Under the pieces are notes generated by a model. That model saw only the letters and a list, made by a program, of their open reading frames with translations. It was not told where the DNA came from and ran no database searches. A stretch of 64,000 nt of DNA from the NCBI RefSeq assembly GCF_020907985.1, contig NZ_JAJJPA010000015.1, positions 87,673 to 151,672 on the forward strand, given 5' to 3'. This stretch comes from Kitasatospora humi (GTDB lineage: Bacteria; Actinomycetota; Actinomycetes; Streptomycetales; Streptomycetaceae). Positions 16,359 to 24,626 of this stretch are shown here, piece by piece. Made by a program: the position numbers and the translations under genes. Position 1 is the stretch's first letter; each line of letters opens with the position of its first letter.

Positions 16359-18011
16359 TCAGTGGTGGCCGTGGCCGCTGGTGATCTCCTGGTGCTCCTC
16401 GGCGGTCGGCTTGGGGATCTGGCCGTGCTCGCCGAAGTAGCCCTCGGACAGCTTGGCCCGGGTCTTGGTCATCAGGCCGACCTTGCGGGCGACACCGTTC
16501 TCGTCGACCTCGGCGGGCAGCTCGACCGGCTCGTACTGCTCGTGCGCGGTGAGCGTGTGCAGCTTGTCCTGCGGGAGCTGGGCGTGCACCTCGATGAACT
16601 CACCGTGCGGCAGCCGCTTGATGACACCGGTCTCGCGACCGTGCAGCACCTTGTCCTTGTCACGGCGCTGCAGGCCGAGGCACCAGCGCTTGGTGACGAA
16701 GTAGACGATCACCGGGACGACGAACGAGCCGACCCGCACGAAGTACGTGATGTCGTTCAGCGACAGGTGGAAGTGCGTCGCGATCAGGTCGTTGCCACCG
16801 CCGGAGAGCAGCACCAGGTAGAGGCTGATCCAGGCGGCACCGAGGGCGGTGCGGACCGGGGCGTTGCGCGGGCGGTCCAGGATGTGGTGCTCGCGCTTGT
16901 CGCCGGTGATCCAGGCCTCGATGAACGGGTAGACCGCGATCATCAGCAGGACCAGCGGGAAGAGCATCAGCGGGATGAAGACGCCCAGGTTCAGGGTGTG
17001 GCCCCAGGCCCGGATCTCCCAACCCGGCATGACACGGATCAGACCCTCGGCGAAGCCCATGTACCAGTCGGGCTGGGCGTCGGTGGAGACCTGGTCCGGG
17101 CGGTACGGGCCGTAGGCCCAGACCGGGTTGACCGAGGCGATCGCGGACATCGCCGCGATGATGCCGAAGACCAGGAAGAAGAAGCCACCGGCCTTCGCCA
17201 TGTAGACCGGCATCAGCGGCATGCCGACGACGTTCTTCTCGGTCCGGCCCGGGCCCGCCCACTGGGTGTGCTTGTGGTAGAAGACCAGGATCAGGTGCGC
17301 CACCAGCAGGCCGAGCATGACGCCCGGGATCAGCAGCACGTGGATGGTGAAGAACCGCGGCACGATGTCGGTGCCGGGGAACTGCCCGCCGAACAGGAAC
17401 ATCGCGATGTAGGTGCCCACCAGCGGGACGGCCAGGATGGCGCCCTCCATGAACCGGATGCCGGTGCCGGAGAGCAGGTCGTCGGGGAGCGAGTACCCGA
17501 GGAAGCCGTCGAAGAAGCCCAGGAAGAGCAGCAGGAAACCGAAGATCCAGTTGATCTCACGGGGCTTGCGGAACGCGCCGGTGAAGAAGACGCGCATCAT
17601 GTGCACGAACATCGCGGCGACGAACACGATGGCGGCCCAGTGGTGGATCTGACGGATCAGCAGACCACCGCGGACCTCGAAGCTGATGTTCAGCGTCGAA
17701 GCGTAGGCCTCCGACATCCTGATGCCGTTGAGCGGGGCGTAGGAGCCGTTGTAGACGACCTCACCCATGCTCGGCTTGAAGAAGAGCGTCAGGTAGACGC
17801 CCGTCAGGATGATGATGATGAAGGTGTACAGGCAGATCTCACCGAGCATGAAGGACCAGTGGTCCGGGAAGATCTTGCGCAGGTTGGACTTGGCGAGGGA
17901 GTAGATCCCCAGCCGGCCGTCCAGGTAGTCCGCGGCGGCCTCGGCCTTGTTGGCAGGCTTGGCGCGGGTGCTGGCCGGTGCGGCCGTCTTGGCGCTGGCC
18001 GAGGAACTCAT
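16359..18011 (-). CDS. qcrB: Menaquinol-cytochrome c reductase cytochrome b subunit
   Basis: A 550-residue cytochrome b of the actinobacterial bc1 (bcc) complex, which oxidises menaquinol and passes electrons to the Rieske and dihaem c subunits. Haem-binding histidines are visible in IHHWAAIVFVAAMFVHMMR and in HVLLIPGVMLGLLVAHL. The quinol-site equivalent of PEWY appears as PDWYMGF. The last 120 residues or so are a soluble extension typical of actinobacteria. The ATG at 18011 overlaps the qcrA stop (ATGA), so this is the last gene of the operon. An open frame continues upstream, but it runs through qcrA out of phase and is not coding. Confidence 0.96.
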   Translation of the reverse strand: MSSSASAKTAAPASTRAKPANKAEAAADYLDGRLGIYSLAKSNLRKIFPDHWSFMLGEICLYTFIIIILTGVYLTLFFKPSMGEVVYNGSYAPLNGIRMSEAYASTLNISFEVRGGLLIRQIHHWAAIVFVAAMFVHMMRVFFTGAFRKPREINWIFGFLLLFLGFFDGFLGYSLPDDLLSGTGIRFMEGAILAVPLVGTYIAMFLFGGQFPGTDIVPRFFTIHVLLIPGVMLGLLVAHLILVFYHKHTQWAGPGRTEKNVVGMPLMPVYMAKAGGFFFLVFGIIAAMSAIASVNPVWAYGPYRPDQVSTDAQPDWYMGFAEGLIRVMPGWEIRAWGHTLNLGVFIPLMLFPLVLLMIAVYPFIEAWITGDKREHHILDRPRNAPVRTALGAAWISLYLVLLSGGGNDLIATHFHLSLNDITYFVRVGSFVVPVIVYFVTKRWCLGLQRRDKDKVLHGRETGVIKRLPHGEFIEVHAQLPQDKLHTLTAHEQYEPVELPAEVDENGVARKVGLMTKTRAKLSEGYFGEHGQIPKPTAEEHQEITSGHGHH

Positions 18012-19102
18012 GCGTTGCGCTCCCAGAAGCTCGGGCCGACGGGCAGGGTGAAGTCCTGGGTGGCGATCAGGTAGCCCGAGGCATCGGTGGTGATCTTCAG
18101 CTGCGGCAGCGGGTGGCCGGCCGGGCCGAAGATGACGCGGGCGCCGTCCGACAGGTCGAAGGTCGACTGGTGGCACGGGCAGAGCGCGTGGTGGGTCTGC
18201 TGCTCGTACAGCGAGATCGGGCAACCGACGTGGGTGCAGATCTTGGAGTAGGCGAGCACGCCCTCGAAGCCCAGGGCCGCGGACTGCGGGTCCTTGATGT
18301 CGGTCGGCTGGAGGCGGACCAGCATCAGCGCGTCCGTGGCGATGGCCTCCTGGAAGTCCTCGTCGGACTCCTGCAGACCGCCGGGGCGCAGCGCCGAGGG
18401 GCCGGGCTTGGCGAAGGTCAGCGAGCCGACCCCGATGTCCTCGGCCTTCATCGGCAGGTTGGTGTTCATGTTGATCAGGCGGATCGGGTTGGTCGGAGTG
18501 GCCTCCTTCCAGCCCGTGACGTCCAGCTTCTCCTCCGGCAGCGGGCCGAGGTCGCGCAGCAGCACCACGCCGGAGAGCGGGACCAGGGCCATCGAGCCGA
18601 TCAGGGTGTTGCGGATCATCTTGCGGCGGCCGAAGCCCGACTCGGCGGCACCGGTCTTGAACTTCTGGATGACGTCGGCGCGGACGTCGTCGTCGGCCTC
18701 GATCGCGTGGCGGTCGTCGGCGATCTCGACGTCCGACATCAGGGTGCGGGCCCAGTGCACGGCGCCGGCGCCGATGCAGAAGAGCGCCACGCCCAGGGTC
18801 ATGCCGAGCGCGAAGTTCAGGGCGTTGATGTGACCCAGCGGGAAGACGTAAACGATCTTCGACGGGTCGATGGCCACGTACGAGGCGATGAAGCCCACGG
18901 TGGCCAGCATCGAGACGATGAACAGCAACGACACCTGGCGCTCGGCCCGCTTGGCGGCCCGCTCGTCGATGTCGGTCCGGCGCGGCTCGTGGGGCGGCAG
19001 GCCCGGGTCCGCGAACGGGTTGTCGGCAGCAGCTACGTCGCCGTGCCCTTCGCCGGCGCCGTGCGCCTGCGGCAGCTTGTCGTCTGACATGTCCTGGCTC
19101 AT
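18008..19102 (-). CDS. qcrA: Menaquinol-cytochrome c reductase Rieske iron-sulfur subunit
   Basis: A 364-residue actinobacterial Rieske protein. Three transmembrane helices, rather than one, occupy about residues 65-180. The C-terminal domain carries the [2Fe-2S] ligands C289/H291 (CTHVGC) and C308/H311 (CPCH), plus the disulfide pair C294/C310. The start at 19102 overlaps the qcrC stop by four bases (ATGA); an ATG four codons in is an alternative. Helix number and the long acidic N-terminus match the mycobacterial and corynebacterial supercomplex subunits. Confidence 0.95.
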   Translation of the reverse strand: MSQDMSDDKLPQAHGAGEGHGDVAAADNPFADPGLPPHEPRRTDIDERAAKRAERQVSLLFIVSMLATVGFIASYVAIDPSKIVYVFPLGHINALNFALGMTLGVALFCIGAGAVHWARTLMSDVEIADDRHAIEADDDVRADVIQKFKTGAAESGFGRRKMIRNTLIGSMALVPLSGVVLLRDLGPLPEEKLDVTGWKEATPTNPIRLINMNTNLPMKAEDIGVGSLTFAKPGPSALRPGGLQESDEDFQEAIATDALMLVRLQPTDIKDPQSAALGFEGVLAYSKICTHVGCPISLYEQQTHHALCPCHQSTFDLSDGARVIFGPAGHPLPQLKITTDASGYLIATQDFTLPVGPSFWERNA

Positions 19103-19908
19103 GACTTCTTGGCCTTGGTGGTGTGGGCGGCAACCCAGATCGCGATGGCGATCAGGACGCCGAGGCCGAAGATCCAACCGAACAGGCCCTCGGTGACCGG
19201 GCCGAGGCTACCCAGCGAGAGGCCACCGGGGTTCGGCGCCTCGTTGGCCTGGTAGCGGACGAAGGCCACGATCTCCTGCTTCTGCTTCTCCGGCATGGTG
19301 CTGTCCGGGAAGGAGGGCATGTTCTGCGGGCCGGTCTGCATGGCCTCGTAGATGTGCTTGGGGTCGACGTTCTCCAGCGACGGGGCGTACTTGCCCTGCG
19401 TCAGCGCACCACCCGCACCGGCGAAGTTGTGGCACTGCGAGCAGTTGGTACGGAAGAGCTCGCCACCCTTGGCGATGGCGTCCGTCTCGGTCGCGGTGTA
19501 CTGGTCCTTGGTCGGCGTCACCGGGCCGGGACCCAGCGAGGCGACGAAGGCGGCCAGCTGGTCGATCTCGGGCTGGCTGTAGATGGGCTGCTTGCGCGGC
19601 ACCTGGGCGCCGGGCTGCTGGGCGGGCATGCGGCCGGTGCCGACCTGGAAGTCGACGGCGGCGGAACCCACGCCCACCAGGCTCGGGCCCATGGTGGTGC
19701 CCTGGCCGTTCAGGCCGTGGCAGGAGGAGCAGCCCACGGCGAAGAGCCGCTTGCCCTCGTCGATCGCGAGCGACTGCGCGGAGCTGTCAGCCTGGGCCTT
19801 CTCGGCGGGCGCGAACGCGGCGTACAGCCCCCCGGAGGCCACGAGGGCGAAGAGTAGGACGACCAGCGCCGCCAGTGGGTGGCGCCGTCGTGCGGAGAGC
19901 TTTTTCAC
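19099..19908 (-). CDS. qcrC: Dihaem cytochrome c subunit of the bc1 complex
   Basis: A 269-residue cytochrome cc with an N-terminal signal anchor (LAALVVLLFALVASGGLYAA) and two CXXCH haem sites: C60-H64 (CSSCH) and C156-H160 (CSQCH). A C-terminal transmembrane helix (about 240-262) holds it in the membrane. In actinobacteria this subunit replaces a mobile cytochrome c and wires the bc1 complex directly to the CuA site of CtaC. It is translated from an ATG and overlaps qcrA by four bases. Confidence 0.96.
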   Translation of the reverse strand: MKKLSARRRHPLAALVVLLFALVASGGLYAAFAPAEKAQADSSAQSLAIDEGKRLFAVGCSSCHGLNGQGTTMGPSLVGVGSAAVDFQVGTGRMPAQQPGAQVPRKQPIYSQPEIDQLAAFVASLGPGPVTPTKDQYTATETDAIAKGGELFRTNCSQCHNFAGAGGALTQGKYAPSLENVDPKHIYEAMQTGPQNMPSFPDSTMPEKQKQEIVAFVRYQANEAPNPGGLSLGSLGPVTEGLFGWIFGLGVLIAIAIWVAAHTTKAKKS

Positions 19909-20051
19909 GGATTAACCCCGGTGTCAGGATCTGGTCGTCTGGTGGTGGCCCGGTGTCGGTGACGGCACCGGCAGGGGGCAGGGAGCACGGGCAAAGGACC
20001 CGGCGCCACTGGGGCATTCGGGTCCGGCCGGCGAGCCAGCGACCTGATCGG

Positions 20052-20672
20052 CTACTTGATCAGGTAGATGGTCGCGAAGAGGCCGATCCAGACCACGTCG
20101 ACGAAGTGCCAGTAGTACGACACGACGATCGCCGCGGTGGCCTGCTCATGCGTGAACCGCTTGGCGGCGTAGGTCCGCCCCAGCACCAGCAGGAAGGCGA
20201 TCAGACCGCCCGTCACGTGGAGCCCGTGGAACCCGGTGGTCAGGTAGAACACCGTGCCGTACGGGTCGGAGGACAACGAGAGGTGGTCCTTCTTCACCAG
20301 CGAGGTGTACTCGTAGATCTGGCCGCCGATGAAGATCGCGCCCATCACGAAGGTGACCGTGAACCACGAGCGGAGCTTCTTGACGTCACCGCGCTCGGCG
20401 GCGAACACGCCGAGCTGGCAGGTGAGCGAGGAGAGCACCAGGATCGTGGTGTTCACGGAGGAGAAGGGGACGTTGAGGGCATGCGCCTTCTCGGCCCAGA
20501 AGTCTGGTCCCTTCACGGAACGCGCCGTGAAGTACATCGCGAAGAGGGCCGCGAAGAACATCAGCTCGGAACTCAGCCAGACGATGGTTCCGACACTGGT
20601 CATGTTCGGTCGGTTGACCGATCCATGCGCGTGCCCGGTTTCTGTTGCTGTTGCTGTCGCCACGACCGACAT
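20052..20672 (-). CDS. ctaE: Cytochrome c oxidase (aa3) subunit III
   Basis: A 206-residue integral membrane protein with five predicted helices, the short actinobacterial form of subunit III. The conserved segment GFHGLHVTGGLIAF and the C-terminal YYWHFVDVVWIGLFATIYLIK are diagnostic. It leads the ctaE-qcrCAB operon while the rest of the oxidase is encoded 6 kb away in the convergent ctaCDF operon. 143 bases separate it from qcrC. The N-terminal Thr/Ala-rich stretch is variable in the family. Confidence 0.96.
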   Translation of the reverse strand: MSVVATATATETGHAHGSVNRPNMTSVGTIVWLSSELMFFAALFAMYFTARSVKGPDFWAEKAHALNVPFSSVNTTILVLSSLTCQLGVFAAERGDVKKLRSWFTVTFVMGAIFIGGQIYEYTSLVKKDHLSLSSDPYGTVFYLTTGFHGLHVTGGLIAFLLVLGRTYAAKRFTHEQATAAIVVSYYWHFVDVVWIGLFATIYLIK

Positions 20673-20984
20673 TATGTCGGTCCCTTATTCCGTCTTCACG
20701 CCGGGGGGTCTCCCTCGGAGTGTCCGGTGCGTGCGGTATGCCCGGATGCCGGTACCAGCGGCTTTGCTCCCGACGGGGGGTCTCCGAGGGCCCGTCAGCA
20801 CCGTCGGCTGACCGCCCATCGCCCGGACGGGTGACGGTCACTCACGCGAGTGGCGCCAGCCGGATCCCGGTGCCGCAGAGGAGATAGTGCCGGATGCTCA
20901 CCGGGACGGGGGAAGCGGGAGTAGCATCCGGAGGTGGTGGACGTGGTCTGGATCACATTCGTCTGACACATGGGAGCAGGTCCG
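20673..20984. promoter_or_regulatory. Divergent control region of ctaE and the receiver-like gene
   Basis: These 312 bases hold no supported gene. A 12-base direct repeat CGGGGGGTCTCC occurs at 20702-20713 and 20774-20785, 30 and 102 bases ahead of ctaE. A GACATTATGTC inverted repeat lies just before the ctaE start (about 20666-20676). Either may serve ctaE regulation. No sigma-factor hexamers stand out clearly. Confidence 0.35.
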
Positions 20985-21407
20985 ATGACGTACGGCAGCG
21001 ACGAGACGCTCACCGTCCTCGTCTACAGCGACGACCGCAACACCCGGGCGCAGGTGACCTCGGCCCTCGGCCGGCGCCCGGCCGCCGACCTGCCGGAGCT
21101 GGAGTACCTGGAGTGCGCCACCACTCCGGCGGTGCTGCGGGCACTGGAGAAGGGCGGCGTGGACCTGTGCGTGCTCGACGGCGAGGCGGTGCCGGCCGGC
21201 GGGCTCGGCCTGGCCCGGCAGGTGAAGGACGAGATCTACGGCTGCCCGCCGGTCCTGGTGCTGATCGGTCGTCCGCAGGACAGCTGGCTGGCCGCCTGGA
21301 GCCGGGCCGACGCGGCGATCTCCCAGCCGGTGGACCCGGTGGCGCTGGCCGAGGCGGCCGCCGGCTTGCTGCGCAGCCGGCTGGGCGCCCGCACGCTGTC
21401 GAGCTGA
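20985..21407 (+). CDS. Receiver-like (pseudo-response-regulator) protein
   Basis: A 140-residue stand-alone protein with the alternating beta/alpha pattern of a CheY receiver: LTVLVYSDDRNTRAQVTSAL, then VDLCVLDGEAVPAGG, then CPPVLVLIGRPQDSW. An Asp sits at the phospho-acceptor position (VLDGE). The acidic pair (YSDDR) is present, but the Thr/Ser and Lys of a functional switch are replaced (IGRPQ; ISQPVDP). It may therefore not be phosphorylated. The ATG at 20985 is preceded by GGGAGCAGG. No output domain or kinase lies nearby. It is divergent from ctaE. Confidence 0.75.
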   Translation: MTYGSDETLTVLVYSDDRNTRAQVTSALGRRPAADLPELEYLECATTPAVLRALEKGGVDLCVLDGEAVPAGGLGLARQVKDEIYGCPPVLVLIGRPQDSWLAAWSRADAAISQPVDPVALAEAAAGLLRSRLGARTLSS

Positions 21408-21482
21408 GCCGGGCCGCCTCCGGTCCCGCCGGTCAAGACGGACGGGCCGCCGGGCAGCGCGGCGCAGTCTCAGAGGAAGAGA

Positions 21483-21511
21483 AGGGCCGCCGTCCACCGG
21501 ACGGCGGCCCT
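21483..21511 (+). terminator. Terminator after the receiver-like gene
   Basis: A perfect 13-bp stem AGGGCCGCCGTCC / GGACGGCGGCCCT with an ACC loop. It lies 76 bases after the stop and ahead of the trpD promoter region (TAGGCT at 21523-21528). Confidence 0.8.
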
Positions 21512-21576
21512 GCCGCGCTCGTTAGGCTGGCGACGACCTGTTTCGTCCGCACCTGATGCGAGCTGGAGAGTCGGCC

Positions 21577-22650
21577 ATGGTGAATGTGAAGCCTGTGAGT
21601 GGCGGTAACCACCCCACGCAGGTGAGCCGCACCTGGCCGGACGTCCTCTCGGTGCTGCTGGGCGGCGACGACCTCAGCCGGGCCGACACCGCCTGGGCGA
21701 TGGACCGGATCATGAGCGGCGAGGCCAGCCCGGTCCAGGTGGCCGGCTTCATGGTGGCGCTGCGGGCCAAGGGCGAGACGGTCGACGAGATCTCCGGCCT
21801 GGTCGAGGCGATGTACCAGCACGCCCGGCCGCTGGTCATCCCCGGGCCGGCGGTGGACATCGTCGGCACCGGCGGCGACCGGGCGAAGACCGTCAACATC
21901 TCCACCATGTCCGCGGTCGTCGCGGCGGCGGCCGGCGCCAAGGTGGTCAAGCACGGCAACCGGGCGTCCTCCTCGGCCAGCGGCTCCTCGGACGTGCTGG
22001 AGCGGCTCGGGGTGCGGCTGGACCTGACTCCGCGCCGGGTCGCCGAGGTGGCCGAGGAGATCGGCCTCACCTTCTGCAACGCCGCCACCTTCCACCCCGC
22101 GATGCGGCACACCGCCGCCGCCCGGCGCGACCTCGGGGTGCCGACCGCGTTCAACATCCTCGGCCCGCTCACCAACCCCGCCCGGGTGACGGCCCATGCC
22201 GTCGGCTGCTTCGACACCCGGCTGGCCGGACTGATCGCCGGGGTGCTCGCCGAGCGCGGCTCCACCGCCCTGGTCTTCCGCGGTGACGACGGGCTGGACG
22301 AGCTGACCATCTGCGACAGCTCCCGGGTCTGGCTGGTGCGTGACGGGCAGGTGACCGAGACCGTGCTCGACCCGCGCCGGCTCGGCATCGAGCGGGTGGG
22401 CATCGAGGCGCTGCGCGGCGCCGACCCGGAGTACAACGCCCGGGTGGCCCGTCGGGTGCTGGGGGGCGAGCACGGCCCGGTGCGCGACGCCGTGGTGCTC
22501 AACTCGGCGGCCGCACTGGTCGCCCTGGAGCTCACCGACGCGCCGCTGACCGAGCAGCTGGCCGCCGCGATGAAGCGCACCGCCGCCGCGGTGGACTCCG
22601 GCGCGGCGATCGGACTGCTGGACCGCTGGGCGGCGGCCACCGCCGGCTGA
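21577..22650 (+). CDS. trpD: Anthranilate phosphoribosyltransferase
   Basis: A 357-residue TrpD. It transfers phosphoribosyl from PRPP to anthranilate, the second step of tryptophan synthesis. Signatures are DIVGTGGDRAKTVNISTMSA (PRPP/pyrophosphate binding), KHGNRASSSASGSSDVLE and the acidic pair in FRGDDGLDELT. The ATG at 21577 is preferred over an ATG seven codons upstream because GGAGAG precedes it. The gene is alone here. The matching anthranilate synthase lies 23 kb away in this window with its own attenuator, so trp genes are dispersed, as usual in streptomycetes. Confidence 0.94.
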   Translation: MVNVKPVSGGNHPTQVSRTWPDVLSVLLGGDDLSRADTAWAMDRIMSGEASPVQVAGFMVALRAKGETVDEISGLVEAMYQHARPLVIPGPAVDIVGTGGDRAKTVNISTMSAVVAAAAGAKVVKHGNRASSSASGSSDVLERLGVRLDLTPRRVAEVAEEIGLTFCNAATFHPAMRHTAAARRDLGVPTAFNILGPLTNPARVTAHAVGCFDTRLAGLIAGVLAERGSTALVFRGDDGLDELTICDSSRVWLVRDGQVTETVLDPRRLGIERVGIEALRGADPEYNARVARRVLGGEHGPVRDAVVLNSAAALVALELTDAPLTEQLAAAMKRTAAAVDSGAAIGLLDRWAAATAG

Positions 22651-22731
22651 CGCCCCGTCGACCGATCAGCCGTCCGGATGGTGGAAAGGGCGGTTGACCG
22701 TGTCTCCAGGGTGTGCATAAGGTCTGCGTCA

Positions 22732-22850
22732 GGTCATGAGTGACAGCGCGACAAGCCCCAGCTTGCTGTCCGGCAACCCTCCGTCCGTGGCGGGGTGCCC
22801 TGGGTGAAGACCGGGCTCGGCGGCGACAGGTCCGCAGGGCAAGCGCGGAC
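22732..22850 (+). ncRNA. SAM-IV riboswitch
   Basis: The leader of the class V aminotransferase gene matches the SAM-IV riboswitch of actinomycetes. It shows a GTCATGAGTGACAGCG opening strand, CCAGCTTGCTGTCCGGCAAC, the CCGGCAACCCTCC box, GGCGGGGTGCCCTGGGTGAAGACC as the SAM-core return strand, and a downstream GTCCGC/GCGGAC hairpin (about 22830-22850) in the position of the extra SAM-IV stem. It should bind S-adenosylmethionine and repress the following gene when SAM is plentiful. The next ribosome site (AGGAGGAG) lies about 40 bases downstream, so control of translation initiation is plausible. Confidence 0.88.
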
Positions 22851-22903
22851 CACCGGACGACACGCACCCCCGGGGTCCTTGACCCCAGGAGGAGTGCGTT
22901 CCC

Positions 22904-24271
22904 ATGACGTCCAACCAGCTGACCGCCGACTGTGCCGCCCCGCTCGCCGTGCTCGGCGCCGACGTCCAGGTGCCGCTGGTCTCCGGTGAGAAGGTCGGCT
23001 ACGCCGCGCTCGACTACGCCGCCAGCGCCCCCGCCCTGCAGCGGGTCTGGGACGACGTGGCCGGCTACGCCCCTTATTACGGCAGCGTGCACCGCGGCGC
23101 CGGCTACCTCTCGCAGCTCTCCACCGACCTGTTCGAGCAGAGCCGGCGCACCGTCGCCGACTTCCTCGACCTGCGCGACGGCGACCAGGTGGTGTTCACC
23201 CGGGCCACCACCGACTCGCTCAACCTGCTGGCCGGCGCGGTGCCGACCGACACCCGGGTGTTCGCCTTCGAGACCGAGCACCACGCCTCGCTGCTGCCCT
23301 GGCGGCAGGCCGGCCTGACGGTCGGCTACCTGCCGGCGCCGCGCTCGCACGCCGAGGCGGTGGCCGCGCTGGACGCCGCCCTGGCCGAGGCCCCGCACGG
23401 CCCCAGGCTGCTCTGCGTCACCGGCGCCTCCAACGTCACCGGCGAGCTGTGGCCGGTGGCCGAGCTGACCCGGACGGCCCACCGGCACGGTGCCCGGGTG
23501 GTGCTGGACGCCGCGCAGCTGGCCCCGCACCACCCGGTCTCGGTCCGCGAGCTGGACGTCGACTGGGTCGCCTTCTCCGGCCACAAGCTCTACGCCCCGT
23601 TCGGCGCCGGCGTGCTGGCCGGTCGCGCCGACTGGCTGGACGCGGCCGAGCCCTACCTGGCCGGCGGCGGGGCCTCGCGCACCGTGGCGCGGCAGGCGGA
23701 CGGCTCGGTCGCCGTCGAGTGGCACTCCGGTCCGGCCCGGCACGAGGCCGGTTCGCCCAACGTCATCGGGGCCCTTGCCATCGCCTCGGCCTGCCGGGCG
23801 CTCGGCGAGACCGGCTTCGACCGGCTGCGGGCCCATGAGCAGCTGCTGATCGACCGGCTCACCGCAGGCCTCGCCGAGATCCCCGAGGTCCGGGTGCTCA
23901 ACCTGTTCGGGGAGGGCGCGCCGCGCGTCGGGGTGCTCTCCTTCGTGGTGAGCGGCTGGAACAGCTCGCACTTCGCGGCGGCGCTCTCCGCCGAGTACGG
24001 GATCGGGGTGCGGGACGGGCTGTTCTGCGCCCACCCGCTGGTGCGCACGCTGCTGGACCAGCAGGACGCGGCACCCTCGGCGTGCGGCGCCCCCGAGCCC
24101 TCGCTGCCGGGGGAGCGCAGCCTCAACGCGATCCGGGTCAGCTTCGGCGCCGGCACGCCGGGGGAGCACGTGGACCGGTTCCTGGCGGCCGTGCGCGAGC
24201 TGGTCACCGACGGGGCGCGCTGGACCTACCGCAACGAGGGCGGCCGGTGCGTCGCGGACACCCGCCGCTGA
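22904..24271 (+). CDS. Class V PLP aminotransferase / cysteine desulfurase-like protein
   Basis: A 455-residue fold-type I PLP enzyme of the NifS/SufS superfamily. The Schiff-base lysine lies in FSGHKLYAPFGAG. Cofactor contacts are seen in FTRATTDSLNLL and VVLDAAQLAPHH. A cysteine in VRDGLFCAHPLV sits where SufS-type enzymes keep their catalytic Cys, and another lies in APSACGAPE. Cysteine desulfurase or a related sulfur-lyase activity is therefore likely, though not certain. The SAM-IV riboswitch upstream ties it to methionine/SAM status and so to sulfur-amino-acid metabolism. It starts at an ATG behind AGGAGGAG and ends before a terminator. Confidence 0.85.
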   Translation: MTSNQLTADCAAPLAVLGADVQVPLVSGEKVGYAALDYAASAPALQRVWDDVAGYAPYYGSVHRGAGYLSQLSTDLFEQSRRTVADFLDLRDGDQVVFTRATTDSLNLLAGAVPTDTRVFAFETEHHASLLPWRQAGLTVGYLPAPRSHAEAVAALDAALAEAPHGPRLLCVTGASNVTGELWPVAELTRTAHRHGARVVLDAAQLAPHHPVSVRELDVDWVAFSGHKLYAPFGAGVLAGRADWLDAAEPYLAGGGASRTVARQADGSVAVEWHSGPARHEAGSPNVIGALAIASACRALGETGFDRLRAHEQLLIDRLTAGLAEIPEVRVLNLFGEGAPRVGVLSFVVSGWNSSHFAAALSAEYGIGVRDGLFCAHPLVRTLLDQQDAAPSACGAPEPSLPGERSLNAIRVSFGAGTPGEHVDRFLAAVRELVTDGARWTYRNEGGRCVADTRR

Positions 24272-24294
24272 GGTGGGCCACCCGGCCGGGGGGC

Positions 24295-24343
24295 GGGCGG
24301 TCGGCACCGGGGTGGCGGGCGGTCGGCGCCGGGCCGACCGCCC
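24295..24343. terminator. Convergent terminator with a duplicated left arm
   Basis: GGGCGGTCGGC at 24317-24327 pairs perfectly with GCCGACCGCCC (24333-24343) over a 5-base loop. An identical second left arm lies at 24295-24305, so two alternative hairpins share one right arm. It separates the aminotransferase gene from the convergent RAM-domain gene. Confidence 0.8.
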
Positions 24344-24344
24344 G

Positions 24345-24626
24345 TCAGCTGTCCAGGCCGATGGCGAAGGCCGCCTCCAGGTCGTGCTGGGAGTAGGTGC
24401 GGAAGGCGATGTGGGTCTCGGTGCTCACCACGCCCGGCACCTTGTTGAGGCGGCCCGGGATCACATCGGCCAGGTCGTCGTGCCGACGCACCCGGACCAT
24501 CGCGACCAGGTCGCACCCGCCGGTCACCGAGTACACCTCGCTCACCCCGTCGATCGCCGCGATGGCTTCGGCGATCTCGGGGGTCCGGTCGATGCTGGTC
24601 TTGATGAGCACGATGGCTGTGATCAC
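24345..24626 (-). CDS. Stand-alone Lrp/AsnC effector-binding (RAM) domain protein
   Basis: A 93-residue protein that is only the ligand-binding/oligomerisation half of Lrp/AsnC regulators: MITAIVLIKTSIDRTPEIAEAI, then VYSVTGGCDLVAMVRV, then PGVVSTETHIAF. There is no DNA-binding helix-turn-helix. Such SMLA/RAM proteins bind amino acids and form ring oligomers, but their partners are mostly unknown. The start overlaps the stop of the rhomboid gene (ATGA), so the two are translationally coupled. It could sense an amino acid and modulate another protein; that is inference. Confidence 0.87.
   Translation of the reverse strand: MITAIVLIKTSIDRTPEIAEAIAAIDGVSEVYSVTGGCDLVAMVRVRRHDDLADVIPGRLNKVPGVVSTETHIAFRTYSQHDLEAAFAIGLDS

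Noticed and set aside
16359..19133. A 924-codon open frame that would fuse QcrB to a large N-terminal domain
   Set aside because: The extra part runs out of phase through qcrA. QcrB has a proper ATG in the ATGA overlap at 18011, and the extra sequence has no membrane or respiratory motifs.
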